In this document: piece after piece, positions 53,485 to 61,654 of the stretch | Position numbering within the stretch: the first letter of the stretch is position 1 | How the letters are laid out: the number at the start of each line of letters is the position of its first letter | Notes under the pieces: model-generated | Seen by the model: only the letters and a program-made list of their open reading frames with translations | The model's database searches: none | What the model was told of the DNA's origin: nothing | Position numbers and translations under genes: made by a program | Assembly (NCBI GenBank): GCA_018334075.1 | Contig: JAGXSC010000068.1 | Location: 17,292-81,291, forward strand | Source: Actinomycetota bacterium | Lineage (GTDB): Bacteria > Actinomycetota > Coriobacteriia > Anaerosomatales > UBA912 | Length of the DNA: 64,000 nt | Direction of reading: 5' to 3'

Positions 53485-54417
53485 TCAACGTGATTGTCGC
53501 CCCCACAAATCGATACGTGAAAGCATCGAATTTGATTCAATCAGACGCGAGTACGAAACCCGCTCGGAGAGAGCGTTTAGCGCCAGCAAGATGATGGTCG
53601 CAACCACAAGTGCGCCGGTCGACAGGGCAAACGCCAGCACGAAGCCGGCAAGGGCTCCAGCTGCATTCGCTCCAGCATCACCGAGCATGCCCTCCTCGCC
53701 GAAATCCCAGCGAGCCACCGCGATCACAGGGCCGAGAAGCCAAACCAGCGCGATCAGGGTCGAGGCCACTGTCAAGAGCACCTCTCCCCCGAGCGGGAAA
53801 GCGAGTGCACAGGCGCCTGCTACACACAGTACGCCATATCCCTTGATCGCTCGGCCGGGCCGCAAATCGAGCAGGTTCACGAGGTTGGCGCAAAGAGCGA
53901 TCATCGCCGCCGAGCAGATCAGTACGACCGCATACTCCACGCCGAGAAGCTCCCGCCGCGAAGCGATTTGCGCGCCTGCCGCCAGCGCGACAAGTCCGAT
54001 GCCAAACGCCTTGAGGGCGCCCGTGCTCAAGCGACCGCGGGCAAGAGATGTGAAGTGCCCCTTGAACCCTTTATCGCCGGAAGTCCCGAACACATCATCG
54101 ATCAGCCCGAACAGCAGTGCCCACGTGACTGTCAGGGCAGCGGCGGCGACAGCAACCGCTCCTGCCGCACTAGAGATCCCGCCGTCGATAACGACGAATG
54201 AGGTGGCACCCGCTGGACCAAAAATACGGACACCTGCAACCCAGAACACCCACACCAGTCCAAGCCCGAGAAACACCTCGGCGCCGCGGTAGTTGGCGAC
54301 CTTTAGCCTTGAATCCCTCAACGCTGGAACCAGCAATGACATTCCGGCGAGCGGCACAAGCCATCCGCCGACTATGGCAAGAACGACTCCCGTCGCGAGA
54401 TCAGCAAAGTATGTCAC
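53485..54417 (-). CDS. MraY/WecA-superfamily (PNPT-like) membrane protein
   Basis: The 310-residue protein has about nine helices and resembles phospho-sugar transferases that act on polyprenyl phosphate. LIDDVFG gives the Asp pair at 107-108, ANLVNLLDL gives Asn178, Asn181 and Asp184, and LGDAGAN at 245-251 replaces the usual GDTGS. NYRG near 42 fits the substrate-loop position. The His-rich C-terminal loop of MraY is missing. It may be a divergent initiating transferase or an inactive relative. The GTG start overlaps the neighbouring gene by 4 bases. It is not MraY, which lies at 32956-33999. Confidence 0.8.
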   Translation of the reverse strand: MTYFADLATGVVLAIVGGWLVPLAGMSLLVPALRDSRLKVANYRGAEVFLGLGLVWVFWVAGVRIFGPAGATSFVVIDGGISSAAGAVAVAAAALTVTWALLFGLIDDVFGTSGDKGFKGHFTSLARGRLSTGALKAFGIGLVALAAGAQIASRRELLGVEYAVVLICSAAMIALCANLVNLLDLRPGRAIKGYGVLCVAGACALAFPLGGEVLLTVASTLIALVWLLGPVIAVARWDFGEEGMLGDAGANAAGALAGFVLAFALSTGALVVATIILLALNALSERVSYSRLIESNSMLSRIDLWGRQSR

Positions 54418-56762
54418 TTGAGATCTCCCTCATGCTCAGGTTCTGCCTTTGACTGAAAGGCCAGGCGGCTGATCATCAAGTAGAGTATGCCGGCTCCGAC
54501 ATATACAAGCATCAATGCGGGGATCACAATACCGGAGTCCTCGGTCAGGTAGGCAACCGCTCCGGCGGCAAGCAATGCTGTCACAGCCGCCGAAAACGCA
54601 GGATTTTCCCGTAGCGTCTCGGCAAAGTCGCCCTGCGGACGCCAGCGCATATACCCCAGGAAAAGCAGCACTCCAATAAGCACAAAAGACCAGTTTGTCG
54701 TGGTCAGCACTCTTAAATTGGTAGCGGCCTTGCGCTCCACGATCGTCCAGAGCTCGCCGAGACCTCCTTGCCGTGCGCTCTCAAGCGCCCGGCCAAGATG
54801 AGTTTGGGTGCCCATATCGGCGGAGATATCGAAAAGCGCGAACCCGGCTATCATCACGATAGCCGCAACAAGCACTCCGACCGCCAGCTTCCAGTCGATC
54901 TTGATACGATTGGCCTGCGCCCAAAATATCCCAACTGCAACGAGGCCCCAGAGAGCAACGGCCACATTCGCGCCCAAAAACGGGGCCGAGGCCGTGACAA
55001 CCACCAATACCCCGACCGCTGGGAACAGCCAGCGCCTGACAAAACGCGCTATGCGAGAGTCGGCAAACTCATCGAAGATCAGGGCCGAGCCGACAATTAA
55101 AGCGCCCATTAGAATTGCGGCGCCTTCGTTGCCCAGCCCATAGTAGCGCGCTGCAACCAACGGCGAAAAGCCAAGTATCCCCGTGAAGGACCATGGACCG
55201 CCGAGCCACTGATCCAGCACAAGCAGGAGTACTGTAGCAAGGGCTGTGGTTCCAAGCGCCACTCTCGTGTATCGCGAAAAAATCATCAGAGAAGCTACCG
55301 CGCCGATACCTAAAGCGACCGCGAGAAACTTCAATACTGCCTCGGCGGAAGTTACAGGATCCATACCCACAGCGAACATCAACGTTGAGGCTGCGGGAGC
55401 CGCCACGATAAAGAGCAGTCCTATGCTTGCCGCCCTGCCAGCCACGCTTCTGGCCCTCTCCGAGAGAAGCCTCATCCGAAACAACAGAAGCACGCATATC
55501 CCGAAGAGCAGCATCGTAAGAGCAATGAATCCGTTGATGGTCGGCGCCCTCGCGCCCTCAATCGCCACAGAGACGGCGTCGCGGTGTTGAATTTTCTCGA
55601 TGCGCTCCGAAAGAGGTTCGCCAGCGCCACTTGTTGTTACCGCATTTCCCAACGCCGAGACAGGTCTTTCGATACCCAGCAGCGAAGCCACCGTCGAGGC
55701 AACGTCCAAATTTGCAACCAGCCCGTCACGCTTCGTCGAAGATGACATCGCCATGCCACTCCAATCCGGCCGCTCGGGAGAGTAGAGGATGAACGGAGCG
55801 AACGGACTTCTGTCAGTCAGTGCGAACGAAGTGGATGAGCCAACGACCATGAGTGCGGCGTCTTTAGGCATCTCAGCGCGAATCATCCCCAGCAGCGCAT
55901 CGAGAGAGCTTATAGCCTGGGCTCTATGGGCGGCGGCAACCTTGGGCGCAAAATCGTGCGCAGCGTGTTCAGCTCTTGTCAGATCGCCGGGATCGACTAC
56001 CAGCAGACCCGGACCGCCTGCCGCCTCAAGAGAGATTATCGCCTGCGAAAAAGCGGAGCTGTAACTGCCCAGATCAGCTACGACATCGAAGGGTGAGAAC
56101 GGATCCCCTTTCAATAGCCGCTGTGATACATCTCCAAACCGCACCCTTCCTGAAGTGTCCATGGCGGCGAGCGCCGCCGGGCGCCTATGTGTGGCCTCAT
56201 CGTCAGTCAGTCCGAAATCGGAGTTGCCGATCGCGGCTGTAGCCCCGCCAGCTTCGACGATGGTTTGACCGAGCGAGCCTACCTTCACATCCAGAGTCGG
56301 AGATCTGTCGTTCAGTCGCTGAGTTCTCGGCAGTCCCAAAAAGACAACCTCTGCGCCACCAGCGTCAACTCCCATGGTGCGGGTGTAGACATCTTTCACC
56401 AGGCCACTGAGTATGCGCTCGTCGATACTGTACGCTTCAGCCGCTCTGGGATCGGCGGCCGCCCACGTTCCCGACGAGTATGTCAGTGCCGCCTGGGCCG
56501 GATTATCTCGCCTGAGTGCAAGCCTGTTGCGACTGATCGTGTTCAAGCTTGCAACAGCGCCGTTCTCGGCTAGAAAGCGCAAATTCGGCGCATCCTCGCC
56601 CATGACATCGTCCCATGTCAGATATGGAGCCAGCACCAGTACGACAGTGTCGGTCTTCGGCGATTCCGCGCTGGCAAGAACAGGAGATGCCGTGCCCGAA
56701 AAGAGCAAAACGGCGATTAGTGCAATCGCGGAGAGCCTTACATGAACTCTGCTCACCCTCAA
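54414..56762 (-). CDS. Polytopic membrane protein with a degenerate alkaline-phosphatase-like extracellular domain
   Basis: The 782-residue protein has a signal-like N-terminus (helix about 10-30) and an extracellular domain (about 35-400) with the layout of the alkaline phosphatase/sulfatase superfamily: strand VVLVLAP, helix of APNLRFLAENGAV and a VVDPGDLTRAEH block. The classical metal ligands after the first strand, and the late DH motif, are not seen (VGSSTSFA instead), so catalysis by the usual route is doubtful. About eleven membrane helices follow (about 410-770). I do not recognise a named family. It overlaps the GNAT gene and the PNPT-like gene by 4 bases each. Confidence 0.75.
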   Translation of the reverse strand: MRVSRVHVRLSAIALIAVLLFSGTASPVLASAESPKTDTVVLVLAPYLTWDDVMGEDAPNLRFLAENGAVASLNTISRNRLALRRDNPAQAALTYSSGTWAAADPRAAEAYSIDERILSGLVKDVYTRTMGVDAGGAEVVFLGLPRTQRLNDRSPTLDVKVGSLGQTIVEAGGATAAIGNSDFGLTDDEATHRRPAALAAMDTSGRVRFGDVSQRLLKGDPFSPFDVVADLGSYSSAFSQAIISLEAAGGPGLLVVDPGDLTRAEHAAHDFAPKVAAAHRAQAISSLDALLGMIRAEMPKDAALMVVGSSTSFALTDRSPFAPFILYSPERPDWSGMAMSSSTKRDGLVANLDVASTVASLLGIERPVSALGNAVTTSGAGEPLSERIEKIQHRDAVSVAIEGARAPTINGFIALTMLLFGICVLLLFRMRLLSERARSVAGRAASIGLLFIVAAPAASTLMFAVGMDPVTSAEAVLKFLAVALGIGAVASLMIFSRYTRVALGTTALATVLLLVLDQWLGGPWSFTGILGFSPLVAARYYGLGNEGAAILMGALIVGSALIFDEFADSRIARFVRRWLFPAVGVLVVVTASAPFLGANVAVALWGLVAVGIFWAQANRIKIDWKLAVGVLVAAIVMIAGFALFDISADMGTQTHLGRALESARQGGLGELWTIVERKAATNLRVLTTTNWSFVLIGVLLFLGYMRWRPQGDFAETLRENPAFSAAVTALLAAGAVAYLTEDSGIVIPALMLVYVGAGILYLMISRLAFQSKAEPEHEGDLK

Positions 56763-57274
56763 GCCACCCTTTCGCTATCGCCCAGTGATTTTTCCCTGAA
56801 CAAAATATTGTAAAAGATCAGATTCATCGTTTTGTAAACATGAAGCCCTCGACTTTCGTAGAGCCGCTGAGCATCGGCCTCATCTGAGGCGTCCGAGGTG
56901 TACAGACGCAAATAATCGGCGCCATCCTGCCTGGCCCGCTCGATGGCGCGATCGAGAAGTCTACTGCCAACGCCTGCGCCCCTGGCTTCGGGCGCAACGC
57001 AGAAATATGTCAACCAAAAAGCCTCATCGGCATCGAAGCGGTGACGAAACAGGCCTATCGTTCCCACAACGTTGCCTCTGTCATCTAAAGCAGCCCATAC
57101 GACCGTTACCTTTCTAATGCCAACTGCCCCAAGCCCGATCTTTCGGAACAGTGAACCTTCGGGGGTTGTATATATCCAGGAAGATATATGCCCCTCGAAG
57201 GGAAACACCCTTTTGACGAGCGCGCTGACTCCGCGGGCCGTTGATGAGTTCATCTCCAATATCTTCACAAGCAT
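56759..57274 (-). CDS. GNAT family N-acetyltransferase
   Basis: The 171-residue protein carries the acetyl-CoA loop VAPEARGAGVGSRLL near residues 92-106 (motif A) and the C-terminal pattern RLYESRGLHVYK. The substrate cannot be told. It is the first gene of a run with the phosphatase-like and PNPT-like membrane proteins, so an envelope substrate is possible. The ATG at 57274 is preceded by AAAGGGA; a second ATG lies at codon 8. Confidence 0.88.
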   Translation of the reverse strand: MLVKILEMNSSTARGVSALVKRVFPFEGHISSWIYTTPEGSLFRKIGLGAVGIRKVTVVWAALDDRGNVVGTIGLFRHRFDADEAFWLTYFCVAPEARGAGVGSRLLDRAIERARQDGADYLRLYTSDASDEADAQRLYESRGLHVYKTMNLIFYNILFREKSLGDSERVA

Positions 57275-57360
57275 TCCCTTTCACATGCGATAGCCTAATA
57301 TATGAGTATACTCGCAGGCGGCACATCGATGTTATTCAGGCGTTACCTGAGGAGGTCAAG

Positions 57361-58971
57361 ATTATTCGTCCGACCATTGCGCGATCGACAGCGATAATGT
57401 CGATGTCTACGGGGCTCTCCCGGATCACGGGCTTCGTACGCGTCTGGGCCACAGCTTACGCACTGGGCGTAACAGCGCTAGCGGCCTCGTACCATGTAGC
57501 AAATAACATTCCCAACATGCTCTACGAGCTTGTGGCAGGCGGAATAATCTCCTCACTGTTTATTCCGATATTTATGGAGCGCCTGAAGCAGTACGGCGAA
57601 GAAGACGCATGGAAATACGCCAGCTACCTGTTCAACATCACGGTACTGGCGCTGGGAGCTGCTGCTGCGCTTGCAATTTTCTTTGCCGAGCAGGTCGTCT
57701 GGACCCAGACCTTCCGGACGGACGCACAAGACGCCGCCCTGATAGTGTTCTTCTTCCAGATATTCGCGATTCAGGTCGCCTTTTATGGTGCCGGGGCCGT
57801 AATATCAGGCTTACTAAACGCCCATCGGCGCTTCCTGTGGCCGGCGCTCGGCCCGGCTTTCAACAACCTGACAGTGATCGCGACCCTCATCGCATACACC
57901 CAGATTGTAAGCGTCGATCCAACAGCCGCTAAGTGGACTTTGGCGATCGGTACGACTCTGGGTGTCCTCGTGATGTTTGGAGTGCAGCTTCCGAGCCTGA
58001 TCGCTCTTAGGCCAAAGTACACATGGAGAATCGACCTTTCCCACCCGGGGCTAAAAGCTATGGGCAAGATGGCTTTGCCGACGGTGATATACGTGATCAC
58101 CAACATCGTCGCGGTATCGTTTAGAAACGCCTATGCTCTCGATGTCGCCGCTGATGGCCCTGCGACACTAAGCTATGCATGGATGTTCTACCAGCTGCCC
58201 TATGGCATTCTCGCGGTAGCATTGGCAACCGCGTTTTTCACGGAGCTATCAGATGCCGCCGGAAGACAGGACCTCGAAGAGTTCCGGACACGCTTCACGA
58301 CAGGAATTCGAGCCACAGCGATGCTTATACTGCCCGCCTCGGCATTGCTGATAGCGCTTGCGCATCCACTGATAACGCTATACCGAGCCGGAAAGTTCAC
58401 CGCCGAAGATGTCCCTCAGGTCGCGGCGGTGCTCCAGTGGTGGGCATCGGGGCTTTTCTTCTTTGCAAGCTTCATGTTCGTCCTCAAGACCTTCTATTCC
58501 CTGAAAGACACGCGCACCCCTATGCTCACAAATCTTGGGCTCACCGTAGTGCACGTAGGGCTTTACGCCGTACTTACCACCGGTGCGCTCGGCTTTGCGG
58601 GTATAGGACTTGTTGGCATACCGATCTCTGATGCGGTGTTTTATGCGATGAGCGCTATTCTCCTCGCCTATCTGTTGCGCCGAAAGATCGGCAACTTCGG
58701 GGCTGGGACTGTAGTAAAAACGATAGTGAAGATCGCGATTGCCGCAGCGATTGGCGGCGGTGCGGCTTTTGGTGTCGCGCAGGCATTCCCTAACCCTGAT
58801 GCGCTTCCGAAAATCGCTCTCGCAACTGTTTTGGCAGGAGGCATCACCGGCCTGGCCGTGACCTGGGGGGCAGCCCGGCTCCTGCGAGTGCAAGAGCTCT
58901 CGTACGGAGAAGAGTTAGTCCGCAAGGGGCTATCCAAGATCGGGCGACAAAAAAGGAGCTCAAAACAGTGA
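57361..58971 (+). CDS. murJ: Lipid II flippase MurJ (MviN family)
   Basis: MurJ moves lipid II across the membrane. The protein has about 14 helices; STGLSRITGFVRVW opens the first, and ANNIPNMLYELVAGGIISS and GPAFNNL are family blocks. The start is unclear. The conserved N-terminus (RPTIARSTAIMS) is preceded by GAGGAGG at 57349-57355, but the codon at the right distance is ATT at 57361, giving 536 residues. The first ATG in frame after it is 57397, which cuts into the conserved region and has no ribosome-binding site. In-frame TTG/ATG at 57241 and 57244 would overlap the divergent gene. I report the ATT form as most plausible. A GT2 gene is coupled behind it. Confidence 0.88.
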   Translation: MIRPTIARSTAIMSMSTGLSRITGFVRVWATAYALGVTALAASYHVANNIPNMLYELVAGGIISSLFIPIFMERLKQYGEEDAWKYASYLFNITVLALGAAAALAIFFAEQVVWTQTFRTDAQDAALIVFFFQIFAIQVAFYGAGAVISGLLNAHRRFLWPALGPAFNNLTVIATLIAYTQIVSVDPTAAKWTLAIGTTLGVLVMFGVQLPSLIALRPKYTWRIDLSHPGLKAMGKMALPTVIYVITNIVAVSFRNAYALDVAADGPATLSYAWMFYQLPYGILAVALATAFFTELSDAAGRQDLEEFRTRFTTGIRATAMLILPASALLIALAHPLITLYRAGKFTAEDVPQVAAVLQWWASGLFFFASFMFVLKTFYSLKDTRTPMLTNLGLTVVHVGLYAVLTTGALGFAGIGLVGIPISDAVFYAMSAILLAYLLRRKIGNFGAGTVVKTIVKIAIAAAIGGGAAFGVAQAFPNPDALPKIALATVLAGGITGLAVTWGAARLLRVQELSYGEELVRKGLSKIGRQKRSSKQ

Positions 58972-59648
58972 AAGTAGTGGCCCTAGTCCCTGCATATAAC
59001 GAAGAGCGGCGCATTGCGGCGACGGTCAAAGCGATCCTTGAAATCCCCGAGATCAACGCCGTCAGCGTCATCGATGACGGGTCGAGCGACTCAACGGCCG
59101 AGGCTGCCAGAAACGCCGGAGCCCAGGTTATCTCTCTGGCTCACAACTCAGGGAAGGGCGCGGCGCTGCAAGCCGGCATCGACTCCCTGTCTCAATGGCC
59201 TGACATTCTGGTGCTACTCGATGCCGACCTGGAGCAGAGCGCCTCTCAGGTGTCACTGCTACTAAAGCCTGTGATTGATGGCGAGGCGGACATGACGATC
59301 GCACAGTTTCCAAAGCCTGCCACAAAAGCCGGATTTGGCTTTGTGATGAGACTGGCGAACTTTGGAATCCGATCCCTGGGTGGTCCATTTCACGCCAATG
59401 CGCCGCTATCGGGGCAGCGAGCGATCAACGCCGAGGCGCTGCGCTGCGTGTTGCCGTTTGCTTCAGGGTACGGCGTGGAGGTTGCTTTAACGATCAGGGC
59501 CCTGCGCCAAGGAATGCGGTTGCTCGAAGTTCCCACTACGATGCGTCACGCCGCCACTGGTCGGGACATATCGGGCATTATCCACCGCGGCCGACAGTTC
59601 TTGCATGTAGCGTTGGCGCTACTGCGCCTAGCTTTTGAGCGACGGTGA
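58968..59648 (+). CDS. Family 2 glycosyltransferase
   Basis: The 226-residue protein starts at a GTG overlapping the murJ stop by 4 bases. The GT2 features are PAYNEERRI near 8, VIDDGSSDST near 38 and the DxD motif LDADLEQ near 90. It resembles dolichol-phosphate-mannose-type synthases, using a nucleotide sugar and a polyprenyl phosphate or other acceptor, but has no membrane helix of its own. The coupling to murJ suggests an envelope glycolipid or glycan substrate; this is inference. Confidence 0.9.
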   Translation: MKVVALVPAYNEERRIAATVKAILEIPEINAVSVIDDGSSDSTAEAARNAGAQVISLAHNSGKGAALQAGIDSLSQWPDILVLLDADLEQSASQVSLLLKPVIDGEADMTIAQFPKPATKAGFGFVMRLANFGIRSLGGPFHANAPLSGQRAINAEALRCVLPFASGYGVEVALTIRALRQGMRLLEVPTTMRHAATGRDISGIIHRGRQFLHVALALLRLAFERR

Positions 59649-59670
59649 TTTTGGCCGAAGGGGTAATGCG

Positions 59671-60519
59671 TCAGCGGCCGGGCACGCTAGGGAATCTGCT
59701 ATCGGCAGTGTCCGCTACTCCGAAGTAACCCTGAGCCTGACCTGACAGCACAGTGATCAGAGAGTAGGCTCCTTCTGGTGTCCCCAAGTGGTCGACAGCC
59801 GATAGGCCGCTATCTGCGGCCGTTGCAGCAAGCCCTGTTTCTGAACCGACCACCTCGACGCCTGCGGCGGGCAGGTTGCGTAACTTGATCTGCTCGGCAA
59901 GCTCCAGTCCTGCGAGATCAGGAGCGCCATCCCGCACCGCGATAGTAACAAAGCCCTGCGCCGCTACGGCTTCAGGCAGGACATCTCCACCCAACACACC
60001 TGCGGCTCTAAGCGCTGACGTGACAGGCCGAGGGCCTGGAGCAGACCACTCGGCGGCGAGCGAGGCTACCACCGACGACCTCAAGTTCTCCGCGGTAATG
60101 TCGAACATCGGAGAGAGCGCAGCCGTTGTCTCCGCTCTCGCAAGGCCCAGGTTCTCGTGCATCAGCACTACCTGCGTGGGCAGTCCGCCTGCTGCGACTA
60201 TCGCATCGGCGATAGTCTCGTAGTTATTCACATCGGCTTCACTGGTAACCACAATCACCTGCCTGCCTTCAAGCGCGTTGGCAGTCAGACCCGGTGAAAT
60301 CGCGGCTATAAACTCGAGCATGCTGCTGTTCTCATTGGCAAGCTCGGTGTTTCTTTCGAGCAGATCGGTAAAATCCCGCTGAAGGCCTTCGACAAGAGCC
60401 CCACGCTGGGCGTCGAGCACGCCACGCTCGGCCACGATGGTGCCGAGTAGTAGTCCGACCGTCAAAGCCAGAAACACCGCGACGAGCGAGGCGATATGAT
60501 AGCGAAGGTTATACATCAT
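59671..60519 (-). CDS. steB: SteB/MctB family protein (DUF3186), single-pass with coiled coil
   Basis: The 282-residue protein has a short cytosolic start, one helix (about 8-30), a coiled coil (about 38-72) and an extracellular domain with VIVVTSEADVNNYETIADAI. This is the MctB (Rv1698) group. In Mycobacterium MctB was described as a copper-related channel protein, while in Corynebacterium the relative SteB acts with SteA in the cell separation pathway. The direct pairing with steA here favours the division role, but copper function is not excluded. It converges on the GT2 gene with a gap of 22 bases. Confidence 0.85.
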   Translation of the reverse strand: MMYNLRYHIASLVAVFLALTVGLLLGTIVAERGVLDAQRGALVEGLQRDFTDLLERNTELANENSSMLEFIAAISPGLTANALEGRQVIVVTSEADVNNYETIADAIVAAGGLPTQVVLMHENLGLARAETTAALSPMFDITAENLRSSVVASLAAEWSAPGPRPVTSALRAAGVLGGDVLPEAVAAQGFVTIAVRDGAPDLAGLELAEQIKLRNLPAAGVEVVGSETGLAATAADSGLSAVDHLGTPEGAYSLITVLSGQAQGYFGVADTADSRFPSVPGR

Positions 60520-60532
60520 CGCTTCCTTTCGA

Positions 60533-61654
60533 TTAAATTCCGAGCCACACCCTGATACGCAACAAAACTAAAGCCAGAATCTCCTGGGCTGCTGGTGATA
60601 TCGTGATAATCGCCGCTACAACCGCCATGCCTGCAAGCGAAAGCAACAGTAAATCCGAGGTGCGCACGGTGGAGCGATACAGCTTGTTCACCCCTTTTGC
60701 GTCCACCAGCTTTGGGCCTACCTTCAAACGCACAAGAAAGGTCGAAGCCATCCCGTTGCGCCCTTTATCAAGATACTCTACAAGGTTAGCGTGCGTGCCA
60801 ACGGCCACAATTAACTCCGCCCCTGACTCGTAGGCCAAAAGCAACGCGAGATCTTCGCTGGTAGCCGGGAGCGGCCAGGTTGTAGCCGAAAGACCTAGGG
60901 ATTCAATGCGCTCCATCCCTGGCGCTCGGCCATCAGCATACGCATGAACGATAATCTGCGCGCCCGACTTTAGCGCATCATCACTTACCGAATCCATATC
61001 CCCGACGATTATGTCCGGGATAAATCCTGCCTGTAAGATGGCGTCTGCGCCACCATCCACGCCTATTAGCGCAGGGCGCATCTCTCGGATATAAGGCCTC
61101 AGAGCATCAAGATCCTGCTTGTAGTCGTACCCCCGCACCACAACCAGCACATGTCGGCCAGCCAACTCGACGTCGGTATCTGGCACTTTTACGGCCTTGG
61201 TGAAAAGCTCTTTCTCTTTCTCGAGATAAGCAAGTGTATTGCGAGTGAACTTGTGAAGCTGATCCCCCAGCTTATTGCCGGCATCGGTCATAGCGCTTTC
61301 GATACTCTCCACCGTCAGCCATCTACCGGATCCAACAACTTCACCTTCAACCAGGACTGTGTTGTCGATGATCTCGACGGTCTGTCCCTCGCAAACCCTC
61401 TCGAGTACGTCCTGGCCGACGTCATCGAGCAGGTGCACTCCGCCCCTGGCCAAAATGATGGGACCCTCGTTCGGGTACGAGCCCGAAATCGACTTTGAAG
61501 CGTTGATGACACACTCTACCCCTGTGCCGAGGAGAGCCTCTGCGCTTACCCTGTCAATGTCGACATGATCGATCACGGCAATATCATCGTGTCCGAGGCG
61601 CTTGACAAGCACCTTCGTGCTTCTGTCTACTTTGGCGATCCCGCTAAGCCGCAT
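60533..61654 (-). CDS. steA: SteA-like cytokinetic protein with thiamin-pyrophosphokinase-like fold
   Basis: From the ATG at 61654 the protein has 373 residues. The N-terminal part is conserved in the SteA family. A thiamin pyrophosphokinase-like domain follows, with GVDGGADAIL and VGDMDSVSD near residues 205-235, and one or two C-terminal helices (about 335-368). In Corynebacterium SteA localises to the division ring and works with SteB and the RipC pathway. The start overlaps recN by 11 bases. The longer frame from 61774 lies over recN and was rejected. Confidence 0.88.
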   Translation of the reverse strand: MRLSGIAKVDRSTKVLVKRLGHDDIAVIDHVDIDRVSAEALLGTGVECVINASKSISGSYPNEGPIILARGGVHLLDDVGQDVLERVCEGQTVEIIDNTVLVEGEVVGSGRWLTVESIESAMTDAGNKLGDQLHKFTRNTLAYLEKEKELFTKAVKVPDTDVELAGRHVLVVVRGYDYKQDLDALRPYIREMRPALIGVDGGADAILQAGFIPDIIVGDMDSVSDDALKSGAQIIVHAYADGRAPGMERIESLGLSATTWPLPATSEDLALLLAYESGAELIVAVGTHANLVEYLDKGRNGMASTFLVRLKVGPKLVDAKGVNKLYRSTVRTSDLLLLSLAGMAVVAAIITISPAAQEILALVLLRIRVWLGI

